From an uncultured Eubacteriales bacterium (GTDB lineage: Bacteria > Bacillota > Clostridia > Lachnospirales > Lachnospiraceae), in assembly GCA_949299375.1 (NCBI GenBank), contig CASGAH010000017.1:1-50292 (forward strand): DNA of 50,292 nucleotides, read 5' to 3'. The position numbers and the translations under genes were made by a program. Each line of letters starts with the position of its first letter. Positions within the stretch are counted from its first letter, which is position 1. This document shows, piece after piece, positions 17,055 through 25,568 of the stretch. Under the pieces are notes generated by a model. That model saw only the letters and a list, made by a program, of their open reading frames with translations, was not told the origin of the DNA and made no database searches.

Positions 17055-17064
17055 TGCTTTTCTG

Positions 17065-17445
17065 TTAACAAGTGGGTGAAGTTTTTGCGATTGTTCCGTT
17101 TCTGGCGGCATATCGTACAACATCCTCAACCAACTCACTGACTGTCTTACCTTTCTCCGCAAAGTATTCTGTGACCTTGATACGGGTATTGCCACAGTAG
17201 AAATATTTTGTTCCGTCCGGCTCGGTGACATAGAACGAACTGTTTTCAAGCGTCTGCTCCAGCTCATACTCTCCACGTATCCTGCGCCATTCGTCCTCCT
17301 GCTCCTTGGGAGGATAGAACAGCAGCTCATAGCAGTCGCAAATGTCGATAAAGGCACAGGCTTCGATGATCTCCCACAGGGAGAGGTCATCACGCATCAT
17401 CATTTTGTTAAGCTGGGTTACGGTATGGGTCTTTTTCTTCTTCAT
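17065..17445 (-). CDS. Small mobilisation-module protein, TnpW-like C-terminus
   Basis: This 126-residue basic-then-acidic protein starts MKKKKTHTVTQLNKMM after an AAAGGA site; the longer frame to 17556 overlaps the relaxase remnant and lacks support. The C-terminal third (YYCGNTRIKVTEYF, then KTVSELVEDVVRYAA) resembles the small TnpW-type proteins of Tn4451-like elements, which follow a similar pattern of a beta hairpin then a helix. Their function is not established. It lies between the relaxase and the recombinase in the same direction, so it is probably part of the same transcript. The family assignment is tentative. Confidence 0.6.
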   Translation of the reverse strand: MKKKKTHTVTQLNKMMMRDDLSLWEIIEACAFIDICDCYELLFYPPKEQEDEWRRIRGEYELEQTLENSSFYVTEPDGTKYFYCGNTRIKVTEYFAEKGKTVSELVEDVVRYAARNGTIAKTSPTC

Positions 17446-17461
17446 AGGCAAAAATCCTTTC

Positions 17462-18420
17462 TTAGCGGTTAATTTCGTGTTTCTGTGTGCTGCGGTGGGT
17501 GTACGCCTTGATAATCTCCGGCGGGATGCGGTCAAGAATACCCTTGATGCGTTCATAATCGCTATGCAGTCTCATTTCCTGCAACTTCTTGACGGTGCTT
17601 TCTTTCTCGCTTTCTTCCAGAGCAGCGGACAGATCGGCATTTTTCTTTTCCAATGCTTTCTGCTTGCCGTCTGCTGTTTTTCGTATTTCTTCATCTGCGT
17701 TTCCATGGCAGCAACATCGGGAATATACTTCTCCAAGAACGCAACGACCTGTGCGGTCTTGTCCTTGTAGTTGGTGAGTTTCACATCGGAGAGCAGCTCC
17801 ACCAGCTTGTCATGCTGCTTGTTCAGACGAGCCATTTGCTTGAACACCCTTGTAGGGATATGGTCACGCCCGGTCTCGCTGGCACTCTCGCCACGCTCCA
17901 GATCGGGATATTTCTTAACCATGTGTTCCCAATATTTGTCCTGCCATTGTGTCAGCTTTTTCTTATTGCCCAAGATTTCTTTAGCGCACAAACGCTTATC
18001 CTCGGTCAGAGGTACAAAGCAAAGGTGCATATGGGGATTTTTCTCGTCCAGATGCACCACAGCGGATATAATTGTTTCGGGAGCTTGATTCTGCTTGATG
18101 AACTCCAACGCTTCATTGAAGAACCCTTTGATTTCGGCTCTTTTCTTACCCTTGAAGAACTCCGGTGTAGCAGTAATCAGAGCTTCCACCACACGAACGC
18201 TGTCAGAGCGTGTGCGGCAGCCTGCTTCTGCAATCTGCTTTTCGGATTCAGCCCTGTACTTTCTTTCAGGCTTAATCAAGTGGAAATTTAAGTGTGTACG
18301 GGACGGGTCAATGTCGGGATTGCTGGCGTATTTCTCCTTGGTGCGCTCGTTGTGCGCTTCAATACCGCTGATCTCCGGTCCTTTGTACTTCGCAAATCTC
18401 AAAATAGCGTACTGTGCCAT
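17462..18420 (-). pseudogene. MobV-family relaxase, frameshifted near the C-terminus
   Basis: The Pre/Mob-type relaxase would nick the element's oriT and lead its DNA into a recipient. The N-terminal domain is intact: MAQYAILRFAKYKGPEI, then AVVHLDEKNPHMHLCFVPLT, with the histidine cluster of MobV enzymes, and LTQWQDKYWEHM. The frame is lost near 17680-17700: one frame ends in a nonsense-like tail (stop at 17572), while another continues KALEKKNADLSAALEESE to a stop at 17462. The intact ancestor would be about 320 residues. The bases there (AAGAAATACGA then AAAACA) are consistent with loss of one copy of a short tandem repeat. The catalytic part remains, so partial activity cannot be excluded. 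The ATG at 18420 has GGAGGG upstream. Confidence 0.8.
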
Positions 18421-18641
18421 TATTTGTCCCTCCTTTTCTGCCATACGATTTCAAAGCCCAGCATATCGGCAAGTTGTACCGCTTCGGTATAGCGGAGCGA
18501 TTCACGCTGGAGCTTGTTGGATAGATTGGAAACGCTGTCACTCCATCCGTACTCGTCTGCCAGAAGGTCAACGACCTCCTGCATGGTCATCCCCTGCCGT
18601 ACAATGTACGACTTGATTTCATTTCTCAAATTCGATTTCAT
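18420..18641 (-). CDS. Small helix-turn-helix protein, likely relaxosome partner (DUF6471-like)
   Basis: This 73-residue basic protein (NLRNEIKSYIVRQGMTMQEV, SVSNLSNKLQRESLRYTEAV) has a helix-turn-helix layout that resembles DUF6471 proteins. Its stop overlaps the relaxase start (TAATG), so the two are coupled, and it sits right beside the candidate oriT. This arrangement suggests an accessory protein that helps the relaxase recognise oriT or represses the mob genes. A GGAGG site lies 9 bases before the ATG. Confidence 0.7.
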   Translation of the reverse strand: MKSNLRNEIKSYIVRQGMTMQEVVDLLADEYGWSDSVSNLSNKLQRESLRYTEAVQLADMLGFEIVWQKRRDK

Positions 18642-18764
18642 ATAAAAATTCCTCCATAAATTCGTGATATTGGTTTGCTGTGCGGTGAACTGATGTTACC
18701 GCTGAATGATGGTTTTCTTGGTGGTGTTTTCCTCTCAGATTTCGTTCTGCGTAGTCCTGTTCGT

Positions 18765-18790
18765 AACAGCACCCTATCGGGTTTGCTGTT
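18765..18790. other. Candidate origin of transfer hairpin
   Basis: AACAGCA (18765-18771) pairs with TGCTGTT (18784-18790); inside it CCC pairs with GGG around TATC. It sits in a 383-base gene-free stretch (18642-19024) directly upstream of the relaxase genes, where MobV oriTs are expected. A GAATGATG pair (18704-18711 and 18863-18870) lies nearby. No nick site can be assigned. Confidence 0.4.
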
Positions 18791-18975
18791 TTGTAGGAGA
18801 GCAGACGGAATAGGAAGAAATACCACATATCCGTGAATTGGCTTTACTGCTTGGTGAATCACCGAATGATGATTTCGGTACTTCCTGCGGTGTAAATCTT
18901 CACAGTTTGCACAAGGCTTGATTTTGATGCCTGTAAATTGCCCTCGCTTTCAATGTGCATATAGCGGTGGACTTC

Positions 18976-19015
18976 AAAAGTGCCGTACGTACTGTACGGT
19001 ACGTACAGCACTTTT
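18976..19015. terminator. Bidirectional terminator after the helicase gene
   Basis: AAAAGTGC (18976-18983) pairs with GCACTTTT (19008-19015) and GTACGTAC (18985-18992) with 18999-19006, with one C-A mismatch and a 6-base loop. The minus-strand transcript ends in a short U-run. Confidence 0.8.
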
Positions 19016-19024
19016 TCACTTCGC

Positions 19025-20341
19025 TTACCATTTCAGAAAAGGTGTCTTTGCCAGTACCTCAATGCCGACAAATCCACGCACACGTTTTCCTCCGGCGTAG
19101 ATGTTGTTGGTGGCTTCAACATTGTAAAGACGCTCATTCTGTGCAAGCTCGGAACTGAGCCTGCTTGCCGACATCGGCTTGCGTACATTGTCCTCACACC
19201 ACAGTTTGTAGGTTTCGTAAAGAGCCTTGGAGCTTGCTTCGCTGTCAGCCTTGAAGCGGATATATCCCTCCGATTGCAGAAACTCAATGACATTGTTGCT
19301 GCTGCGCTTGACCGTTTCCACGTTCTCAATGGCTTGTCCGCTGATAGTGAACTGATAATTGTTTGCAAGCAGTCGATGCAGCCCCTCCAGACACCACAGG
19401 AAGATGCCCTCCATCTCGGACATGAGCTTTTCTACGAGGAAAGGATCGTCGGTGCGGTCAGCGGGTCTGTCCTTCGTGGTCAGCACGATCTGACGGCGAA
19501 AGAAACCGTCCGATTGGTCATGGAGGGCGGTCAGCGCACCATTGCCGAAGCATAAGAAACGGGCGTACAGTTGACTTTGATAGCTCTGTATGCCCTTGCG
19601 TTCCAAATCCATCTTGCACTCGGCTGTGACGATGGACTTAATATAGTTGGTTTTGGGTAGTGCGCTCATATCCATATCATCGTCCACCATCAGCAGCTTG
19701 TTTTCCAAGTCGGCTCGGCTGAAACGGTTGTTTTCAATTTTCTGGATACTTGTGGTATTCATGCTGTCACCGAGGATGGAGCGCATCACAAGCCCTATAC
19801 GGCTCTTACCCTCGCCGCCCTTGCCAATGAGCATGAGCATCTTCTGTCCCTTTGTGGAGGGTATCAGACAATAGCCGAGATACTCCTGCAAAGTGGGAAT
19901 GTCCTCCGGCACAAGCAGATCGGACAGAAAGCGCAGCCATCGTTCCGGCTGTGGTGCATTGGGATTGTATTTGACCTTCATACGGTTATTGCAGTAGGTC
20001 TTGTCCTCGGTAAACGTGCCGTTCAAGAAATACGTGCCGTTTGCCATGTGGATGCGGTCTGTCTCAATGGGTAACGGGTCAGAGTACGCCATGAGCTTAA
20101 CGGTATCAAAAAGGCTTTTTACTTTCTTTGCAATGCCGATGCTCTGACAGGTCATGACCTCATCCAAGATCATCTGCTGGATTTTGCCCTCGTCCTCGAT
20201 CATCCCGTCCACGGTGAACAGCCGACCTCGGACACACTTCATCGGGTGCTGATGAAGAAATGAGCCACAAAATGCGATCTCGTCAATCATCTTGCCGTCA
20301 TACCAAGAGGGTTGTTCCATGCAATCATCTTTCTTGCTCAT
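19025..20341 (-). CDS. SF3 helicase / phage-plasmid primase C-terminal (D5/P4-like) protein
   Basis: This 438-residue protein has a D5_N-like region (about 95-175), a Walker A loop MLIGKGGEGKSRIGL (about 172-186), a Walker B-like NKLLMVDDDMDM and a sensor region RFLCFGNGALTAL followed by FFRRQIVL, in the order of SF3 helicases of P4-type replication proteins. Such proteins unwind the origin during autonomous replication of circular elements. The CHC2 zinc-finger protein next to it overlaps by 17 bases and probably supplies the primase-type zinc module; together they resemble a split primase-helicase. The ATG at 20341 follows AGGAGAGG. It ends at a strong terminator. Confidence 0.88.
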   Translation of the reverse strand: MSKKDDCMEQPSWYDGKMIDEIAFCGSFLHQHPMKCVRGRLFTVDGMIEDEGKIQQMILDEVMTCQSIGIAKKVKSLFDTVKLMAYSDPLPIETDRIHMANGTYFLNGTFTEDKTYCNNRMKVKYNPNAPQPERWLRFLSDLLVPEDIPTLQEYLGYCLIPSTKGQKMLMLIGKGGEGKSRIGLVMRSILGDSMNTTSIQKIENNRFSRADLENKLLMVDDDMDMSALPKTNYIKSIVTAECKMDLERKGIQSYQSQLYARFLCFGNGALTALHDQSDGFFRRQIVLTTKDRPADRTDDPFLVEKLMSEMEGIFLWCLEGLHRLLANNYQFTISGQAIENVETVKRSSNNVIEFLQSEGYIRFKADSEASSKALYETYKLWCEDNVRKPMSASRLSSELAQNERLYNVEATNNIYAGGKRVRGFVGIEVLAKTPFLKW

Positions 20342-20915
20342 AAGACCTCTCCTTTCTATGCTTTTTCAAGTACTCTTGCAGCTTTTTCAGCTTGCCGTCG
20401 GTCATCATCATGTCGATAACCTCGGTGCGCTCATAGGAATCGCCGCCGATGAGCGTGTCCACCAGATACTCCACATAAGACAGCCAATGACAGGCTTCGG
20501 AAAATCTGCTGTCCACATCGTCCTCCGGTGTTCTCGGCGCACACACTACCATCCACTCCTGCAGGAGCTTGTAATACGCCATGAGCGCAGTAAAACACAG
20601 CTTCTCATTTTCTTTGAGCCTCTGTACTTCGTTTTTTCTGTTCAGCTTTTCCTCCATTGCCTTGGTAGGTGGCTTGTCCTGCGTGATGCCGAAGTCGTAT
20701 GCCAGCTTTTGTGCTGCTTCATACAATTTCAGACCAAAGAGATTTGCCGTGAAGTCGATCACGTCCCCATGCTCGCCGCAAGCAAAACAATGGTAGTGGT
20801 CATCTGCAACGTACAAGCTGGGGTTACGGTCATTGTGGAACGGGCAGAGTGCTTTCCCGTGACGGTTGACCTCCACGCCGTAATGCTCGGCAGCTTCAAT
20901 CATCGAGACAGCCAT
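20325..20915 (-). CDS. CHC2 zinc-finger (DnaG-type) protein; start codon unclear
   Basis: The 196-residue form starts at the ATG 20915. A primase-type zinc finger is seen early: ALCPFHNDRNPSLYV, then HCFACGEHGDVIDF (Cys-x2-His and Cys-x2-Cys ligands), followed by a helical C-terminal part without a TOPRIM domain. It probably partners the overlapping SF3 helicase in element replication. The ATG has no ribosome binding site. A perfect AGGAGG (20948-20953) instead sits 8 bases before an in-frame ATC codon (20937-20939), whose extension reads NLFTQIKMAVSM, as expected for the natural N-terminus. Either an AUC start is used or an ATG has mutated. Confidence 0.82.
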   Translation of the reverse strand: MAVSMIEAAEHYGVEVNRHGKALCPFHNDRNPSLYVADDHYHCFACGEHGDVIDFTANLFGLKLYEAAQKLAYDFGITQDKPPTKAMEEKLNRKNEVQRLKENEKLCFTALMAYYKLLQEWMVVCAPRTPEDDVDSRFSEACHWLSYVEYLVDTLIGGDSYERTEVIDMMMTDGKLKKLQEYLKKHRKERSYEQER

Positions 20916-21186
20916 TTTGATTTGTGTAAATAAATTGATGTTTGTGTCCTCCTGTGAGAAAATAGTTTTTTGAGCTTCGCCGTTCTACCCGATGTCGTTC
21001 CTGCCCAGGAATCTCACCCCGGCGTTGCCTCGCTCATATCGTCGCAAAGTCGTATCCCCATCGGACGGTCATGAAATTTTCAATGATCTGCGTGTCTTAC
21101 ATTTATATTTTAGTAAAAAATCACACTCTTTCCCGTATATCCGAGAGGTAGGAAAAGTGTAACGAAAGTGCGAATTTTCCACGCTT

Positions 21187-21218
21187 TTGGACACAAAACG
21201 AAAAAAGTATGATATAAT
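21187..21218 (+). promoter_or_regulatory. Extended -10 promoter of the XRE regulator
   Basis: TG-A-TATAAT (21210-21218) with a TTGGAC -35-like element (21187-21192), about 30 bases before the ATG at 21248. The strong ribosome binding site is AAGGAGG (21234-21240). Confidence 0.65.
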
Positions 21219-21247
21219 ATAGGAAAAGCCGAAAAGGAGGCTGGTAT

Positions 21248-22090
21248 ATGCAAGTAAAACTGACTATCGGAGAGCGATTGAAAGATTTGCGGGTCGAGCG
21301 AAAGCTGACCTTGGAGCAGCTTGCCGATGAAGTGGGTATCTCAAAATCTGCTCTTGGAAAATATGAATCGGATAACGGCAAGGACATCAGCCCGTACAGC
21401 ATTTCGCTTTTGGCTGACTATTACGGTGTTTCCTCGGACTATCTGATGGGACGGACAGAAACAAAAAATCACCCAAACACAGCCCTGCACGAGCTGCATC
21501 TGAGTGATGATGCGATAGATGTATTAAAGACAGGAAATTTCAATCATCGGCTGTTGTCGGAGATGATCTGTCATAAGGATTTCCAGACCTTGATGCTGGA
21601 TGCGGAAATCTATGTTGACCGAATTGCGGATATGCGGATTCACGACATGAACGCCGTGTTGGAGGCTGTGCGTCACATGACGTTGGCAAAGCACAAGGGC
21701 GAGGAAGAAGATTTGCATTTGCGGACATTGGCAGTTGCCCAGGTGCAGGAGGAAGAATATTTCGGTCACGTTGTATCAAAAGACATTGCAGCAATTCTCC
21801 ACGACATAAGGGATGCCCATAAAACAGACAGCACCACCGCAGACCAAACATCAGCGGCGGCGCAAGTACATCAGCAATTAGAAAACGCTGTAAACTTTGA
21901 GGGAAGCTCCGAAGAAAAGAAAGCAAAGGCACTACTTGCCACGCTCGGAATTGATTACGATGCAATCACAATGGAGCAGTTTATCAATCTGGTCGAAGTG
22001 CTGAAACTGTCCAAACACATGAACAGTCCCATCAGCCAAAGAGGAAAAACGACCATGCCCCACGGCAAGGGGAAACGAAAGAAACGCTGA
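21248..22090 (+). CDS. XRE-family transcriptional regulator of the element
   Basis: This 280-residue protein has a Cro/CI-type helix-turn-helix at about residues 3-65 (IGERLKDLRVERKLTLEQLA, VGISKSALGKYES) and a C-terminal half of unknown fold rich in charged helices (about 80-260). It is transcribed away from the CHC2-helicase genes, with both promoters in the 20916-21247 gap, which suits a regulator controlling replication and mobilisation genes of the element. The tail ends in a strongly basic segment (GKGKRKKR). Ligand and targets are unknown. Confidence 0.87.
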   Translation: MQVKLTIGERLKDLRVERKLTLEQLADEVGISKSALGKYESDNGKDISPYSISLLADYYGVSSDYLMGRTETKNHPNTALHELHLSDDAIDVLKTGNFNHRLLSEMICHKDFQTLMLDAEIYVDRIADMRIHDMNAVLEAVRHMTLAKHKGEEEDLHLRTLAVAQVQEEEYFGHVVSKDIAAILHDIRDAHKTDSTTADQTSAAAQVHQQLENAVNFEGSSEEKKAKALLATLGIDYDAITMEQFINLVEVLKLSKHMNSPISQRGKTTMPHGKGKRKKR

Positions 22091-22209
22091 AACGGGAGAA
22101 CGGGGGAACGACGCTGCGGCGGGTTATATATACCTCTTGCACCCCCGTTGGCACAGTAAATCTTTCCGCTTCGCTTCAAGATTTCCTATACCAACTACAC
22201 ACGAACAGC

Positions 22210-22266
22210 CGGATTTTGCTCATAGCAAATCCCTTGTCTTTTGTAGCTTTCAGCCTACAAAATCCG
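22210..22266. other. Nested inverted repeats in the 22091-22558 gap
   Basis: CGGATTTT (22210-22217) can close with AAAATCCG (22259-22266) over two inner stems: GGATTTTGCT/AGCAAATCC and TTTTGTAG/CTACAAAA (22239-22246 with 22255-22262). The arrangement resembles a three-way or alternative RNA/DNA fold. No gene is visible in the gap; a smaller AAACTG/CAGTTT hairpin lies at 22387-22406. Confidence 0.4.
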
Positions 22267-22428
22267 CCTGTTCTGCTGCCGCCGAAAAGTGTCTGTCTGG
22301 CGTGGGACAGCCCCTTTCCAGCGTCAGCGGTCGCAAAAGGTATAACACACTAGACCTCCCGCATATTTTCCTCGAAAATGGTACCCAAACTGTAAAAATG
22401 CAGTTTGAAACCTTTCCTCAGAAAATAC

Positions 22429-22478
22429 AAAACCGCTGTAATCTCCATCCTTGCGAGGATGAAAACTACAGCGGTTTT
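22429..22478. terminator. Long bidirectional terminator after the ABC exporter
   Basis: AAAACCGCTGTA (22429-22440) pairs with TACAGCGGTTTT (22467-22478), with an inner CATCCT/AGGATG stem (22446-22451 with 22456-22461). It lies about 80 bases beyond the ABC gene stop; runs of T/A flank it on both sides. Confidence 0.85.
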
Positions 22479-22558
22479 CATTTTGCCGCACTCACGGATT
22501 TTTGAAAAATGGGTGCGACAAAATTTCCGCATCGCCGCCGATGCTCATGAGAGGAGCG

Positions 22559-24277
22559 TTATTGAGAAATCGTAAACAGCGAATAGAAGTATCCTTTCTC
22601 TGCAATCAATTTATCGAATGTACCTGTCTCAACAATGGAACCGTTCTTCAAAGTGATAATGCCATCGTATCGTTTTAGCAGAGCTTCATCGAGAGCGTGA
22701 GTAACAACGATACTTGTAACACCATCCAGACAAAGGATAGCACTTGACACTTGATATGCAGTTTCGGCATCCAGAGCTGCCGTGGCTTCATCCACGAGAA
22801 GCACCTGCGATTTCTTCAACAAGCTACGGGCAATGGAAATGCGCTGTTTCTCACCGCCGCTGAGTCCGCTGCCATTCTCACCGCACAAATAATCTGCTCC
22901 CTTCTCCTCAATCAATGCTGACAGTCCGGAAAGGCGAATTGCCTCGTTAATCTGTTCTTCGGGGAAATCACGGAACATTGTGATATTGTCCTTGATCGTT
23001 GCATTGAACACGAATACATTCTGCTGAATGATACTTTCAATCTCATAAAGGTTACTGCTGCTGATGTTTCTCAGTTCCATATCATCATAAAGTATCTTTC
23101 CGTCATAATTCTGATATGATGCCATGAGCAGGTTCAACAAGGTTGATTTACCGCTACCCGATGCACCCACGATGGCGTACTTTTTACCAAGTTCAAAAGT
23201 GCAGTTGATATTTGTAAGAACTTGCTTTTCGGGTTCATAGCCGAAAGAGAGATCTTTTACTGTGATACGATGTGCAAGCTCTTTGTGTTCAGATTCGCTT
23301 TCATCTCTGACATTCGCATTGAGGGCATTTGCGATTTTTTCAATCAACGCTTTGGCCGCTTTTCTTTCTGCAATGCAAGTAGGTATCGTACCAATCGGAC
23401 TGAGAACATAGTTCATTAACTGCACAAATATCATCGTAGTACCTGCGGTAACACCTTTACCGGATAGCGCAAGATACGCTCCGAAAATAAATACGCCAAG
23501 CTGTGCTGTGATGCCCGCAACAGAGCCGAACATCTGAACAAGAATACGCATTTTGTGTTTTCCGCACTGTGCCTTTGCAAGCTCTCGTACATTTTCTTTG
23601 AAAAGGCGAATCATCTGCGCTTCAGCCTTAAAGGATTTGATAACAGAGAAGCCGCCCAAGCTATCTCTTAATGTAGAAGTATATGCTTCATTTCTGTCCG
23701 AGACTTTCTTTTCTTCTACCGCAACTTTGTTACCCGTCAGAATGGATGCGATCAAGGGAAGCAAAGAAAGACCGATTGCTATCAATGTAAGTAGCGGGCT
23801 GTACCATATCATCAGAACCATTGCGCCGATGAAAGTCAGTAAACTTTCAAGCATCGAAAACGTATTCCACAGATAGCCTTGTTCAATGGTCTGAATATCA
23901 TTTGTAAGCGCAGATATATAGGTCGAAGAATTTTCACCGAAAAAAGCGGATATGTTTTTCTTTGTGAGTTCACCAAAGACATATTCCTTATATTGAGAAA
24001 TTCCTCGTGTAATAAATTTCGGCTTAGAGTGGTAAGAGATCATATTGGCAACTGCGATTCCTCCGATCAACACCAAAGTAATAACGGTGAGTTGAAGCAG
24101 ACTAAATCCGGTTTCATAGCCACCGATCAGATCAATTAACTGTTGTATCAGCCACGAAACGAGCAATGCCCCGATTGCTCCTAACAGGGTTTCGCATAAT
24201 GCGAAAATAAAATATACGACATTCCCTTTGTAGAATTGTTTTGTGTATGGACGAATATCCATCTTTTTATTTTTCAT
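22559..24277 (-). CDS. ABC exporter, fused membrane and ATPase domains
   Basis: This 572-residue half-transporter has an N-terminal six-helix exporter domain (about 15-310) and a C-terminal ATPase: Walker A GASGSGKSTLLNLL (about 365-378), signature LSGGEKQRISIARSLL, Walker B VLLVDEATAALD and the H-loop VVTHALDEAL. It should act as a homodimer in the membrane, exporting a peptide, lipid or drug; there is no peptidase domain. The start at 24277 follows GGAGGTGCAGA and overlaps the XRE/TPR regulator stop by 4 bases, so the pair is coupled. The codon use is more AT-rich than in the core genes. It is probably the cargo of the mobile element. Confidence 0.92.
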   Translation of the reverse strand: MKNKKMDIRPYTKQFYKGNVVYFIFALCETLLGAIGALLVSWLIQQLIDLIGGYETGFSLLQLTVITLVLIGGIAVANMISYHSKPKFITRGISQYKEYVFGELTKKNISAFFGENSSTYISALTNDIQTIEQGYLWNTFSMLESLLTFIGAMVLMIWYSPLLTLIAIGLSLLPLIASILTGNKVAVEEKKVSDRNEAYTSTLRDSLGGFSVIKSFKAEAQMIRLFKENVRELAKAQCGKHKMRILVQMFGSVAGITAQLGVFIFGAYLALSGKGVTAGTTMIFVQLMNYVLSPIGTIPTCIAERKAAKALIEKIANALNANVRDESESEHKELAHRITVKDLSFGYEPEKQVLTNINCTFELGKKYAIVGASGSGKSTLLNLLMASYQNYDGKILYDDMELRNISSSNLYEIESIIQQNVFVFNATIKDNITMFRDFPEEQINEAIRLSGLSALIEEKGADYLCGENGSGLSGGEKQRISIARSLLKKSQVLLVDEATAALDAETAYQVSSAILCLDGVTSIVVTHALDEALLKRYDGIITLKNGSIVETGTFDKLIAEKGYFYSLFTISQ

Positions 24278-25401
24278 TCTGCACCTCCGCAGGATTCTTC
24301 TTGGGCGATCTTTTCCCAAATCCCCAATAGTTGTTCATTTCGATTTTCTTGGGTGATTTGCTTAACTACTGCCGCAGTTGCAGATTCTCCAAGATCATCG
24401 TATGTGGTAGCATTTTGTATGTCGCCAATACAGAATTTTATATTCTCCACTTTGCAAGTTGGCGCTGAATCAAAAAGCATTGCAGCTTTATATGCTCGTC
24501 TCATATACGGTTCTACCTTATCTGTTTCTCCGAGAAGCAAGGAAAAATTTGCACACTCGGAATAGCAAGGGGCAATTACCTTATCAACATAGCAAGATAC
24601 GTTTCGATCTATTTTCACACTTTCAAGCAGATCAATAAGCCACAGAAGCGCATCACGGCTGGAAAGGTAATCACCTTTCTTATAGAAATAATTTGCATAC
24701 GCTATCATGGTACGGAGAGTATTTGTTATGATAGAGCCAAAAGCATCTACCATAAACGGTACGGCATCTTCCAACCCAAATTCTGGCGTGTTGGTGTATG
24801 TAATATCATTACCTGTTAGTGCAATAGCAATCAAAGCGTTGTGAACACCGCTGACATTATATTTCTTGAGAATCTCAATTCCTTTTTGTGTTTTGCCAAG
24901 GACGATATAGCATTGAGCGATCTCATTTTGAATTGACACTTCACTAATTTGTGGATCGCTATTTTGTGATAAAAGTAAAATCGAACGTTCCAAAAGCTCA
25001 ATGCAGCGGTATAAATACTTCTCGTTGCTTAATTCTATACCTGCGACGGTATAGAGTTCTCCCGAACGATATACAATTCTGAAATCGTTGGGATAGCGCA
25101 GTAATGCTTTCTCGGCTTCGATGACAGCTTCATCATATTTTTTCTGTCGTTGCAAGTCGTGTATTCTTTTTTCAAGCGCATCAGCGCCACCATTTAACAC
25201 CTCAAAACCCACGAGAGCGTCAAGCGAGACCCCAAACAAATCTGCCATTTCTGCAATCAAGCTCAATTCCGGTGTCGCTATGCCACGTTCCCATTTTGAG
25301 ACAGAGGCAAAGGTAACGCCCAATGCTTCTGCTAACTGTTCCTGTGTCATGGAGCGTTCTTTTCGTAACTTGCTTATATTGGAAGGAAGTAATAACTTCA
25401 T
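24274..25401 (-). CDS. XRE regulator with TPR-like C-terminal domain (RRNPP-like architecture)
   Basis: This 375-residue protein has an N-terminal helix-turn-helix (about 6-62: KLRKERSMTQEQLAEALGVT, SVSKWERGIATPELSLIAEM) and a helical C-terminal part (about 75-350) with TPR-like pairs such as KYDEAVIEAEKALLRYPNDF and GELYTVAGIELSNEKYLY. The layout is that of peptide-responsive or substrate-responsive regulators. It is encoded just before an ABC exporter and overlaps it by 4 bases, so it probably controls that exporter. The ATG at 25401 has GGAGG 9 bases upstream. No signal-peptide gene is visible nearby, so a quorum-sensing role is only a possibility. Confidence 0.85.
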   Translation of the reverse strand: MKLLLPSNISKLRKERSMTQEQLAEALGVTFASVSKWERGIATPELSLIAEMADLFGVSLDALVGFEVLNGGADALEKRIHDLQRQKKYDEAVIEAEKALLRYPNDFRIVYRSGELYTVAGIELSNEKYLYRCIELLERSILLLSQNSDPQISEVSIQNEIAQCYIVLGKTQKGIEILKKYNVSGVHNALIAIALTGNDITYTNTPEFGLEDAVPFMVDAFGSIITNTLRTMIAYANYFYKKGDYLSSRDALLWLIDLLESVKIDRNVSCYVDKVIAPCYSECANFSLLLGETDKVEPYMRRAYKAAMLFDSAPTCKVENIKFCIGDIQNATTYDDLGESATAAVVKQITQENRNEQLLGIWEKIAQEESCGGAE

Positions 25402-25434
25402 TTTCTCGTACCTCCATTTTTACTTTGCATCTAT

Positions 25435-25443
25435 ATTATACCA
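25435..25443 (-). promoter_or_regulatory. Extended -10 promoter of the regulator-exporter pair
   Basis: TGG-TATAAT on the minus strand, about 34 bases before the ATG at 25401. No clear -35 is seen, as is common with an extended -10. Confidence 0.6.
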
Positions 25444-25533
25444 TAAATTTGTGAATAAAGAAGGTATCACAGGTATAATTAGTTCAGCTTTTTTTGAACC
25501 TACAGTTTAGCTCACGGGATAGATATGCGAAAA

Positions 25534-25564
25534 ATACCGCCGCAGGAAAATCCTACGACGGCAT
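25534..25564 (-). terminator. Rho-independent terminator after the DUF6061 gene
   Basis: A 14-pair stem (25534-25547 with 25551-25564, three G-U wobbles) has a 3-base loop and is followed by four U on the minus transcript. It starts 4 bases after the stop codon at 25569. Confidence 0.85.
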
Positions 25565-25568
25565 ATCT

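Noticed and set aside
22495-22550. An 18-codon frame (MSIGGDAEILSHPFFKNP) just after the ABC exporter as a possible exported peptide
   Set aside because: It has no ribosome binding site and lacks any leader-peptide features.
25402-25434. A 10-codon mini-frame (MQSKNGGTRK) whose stop overlaps the start of the XRE/TPR regulator
   Set aside because: It would begin at or before the predicted transcript start, has no ribosome binding site and contains the regulator's own binding site, so chance is likely.
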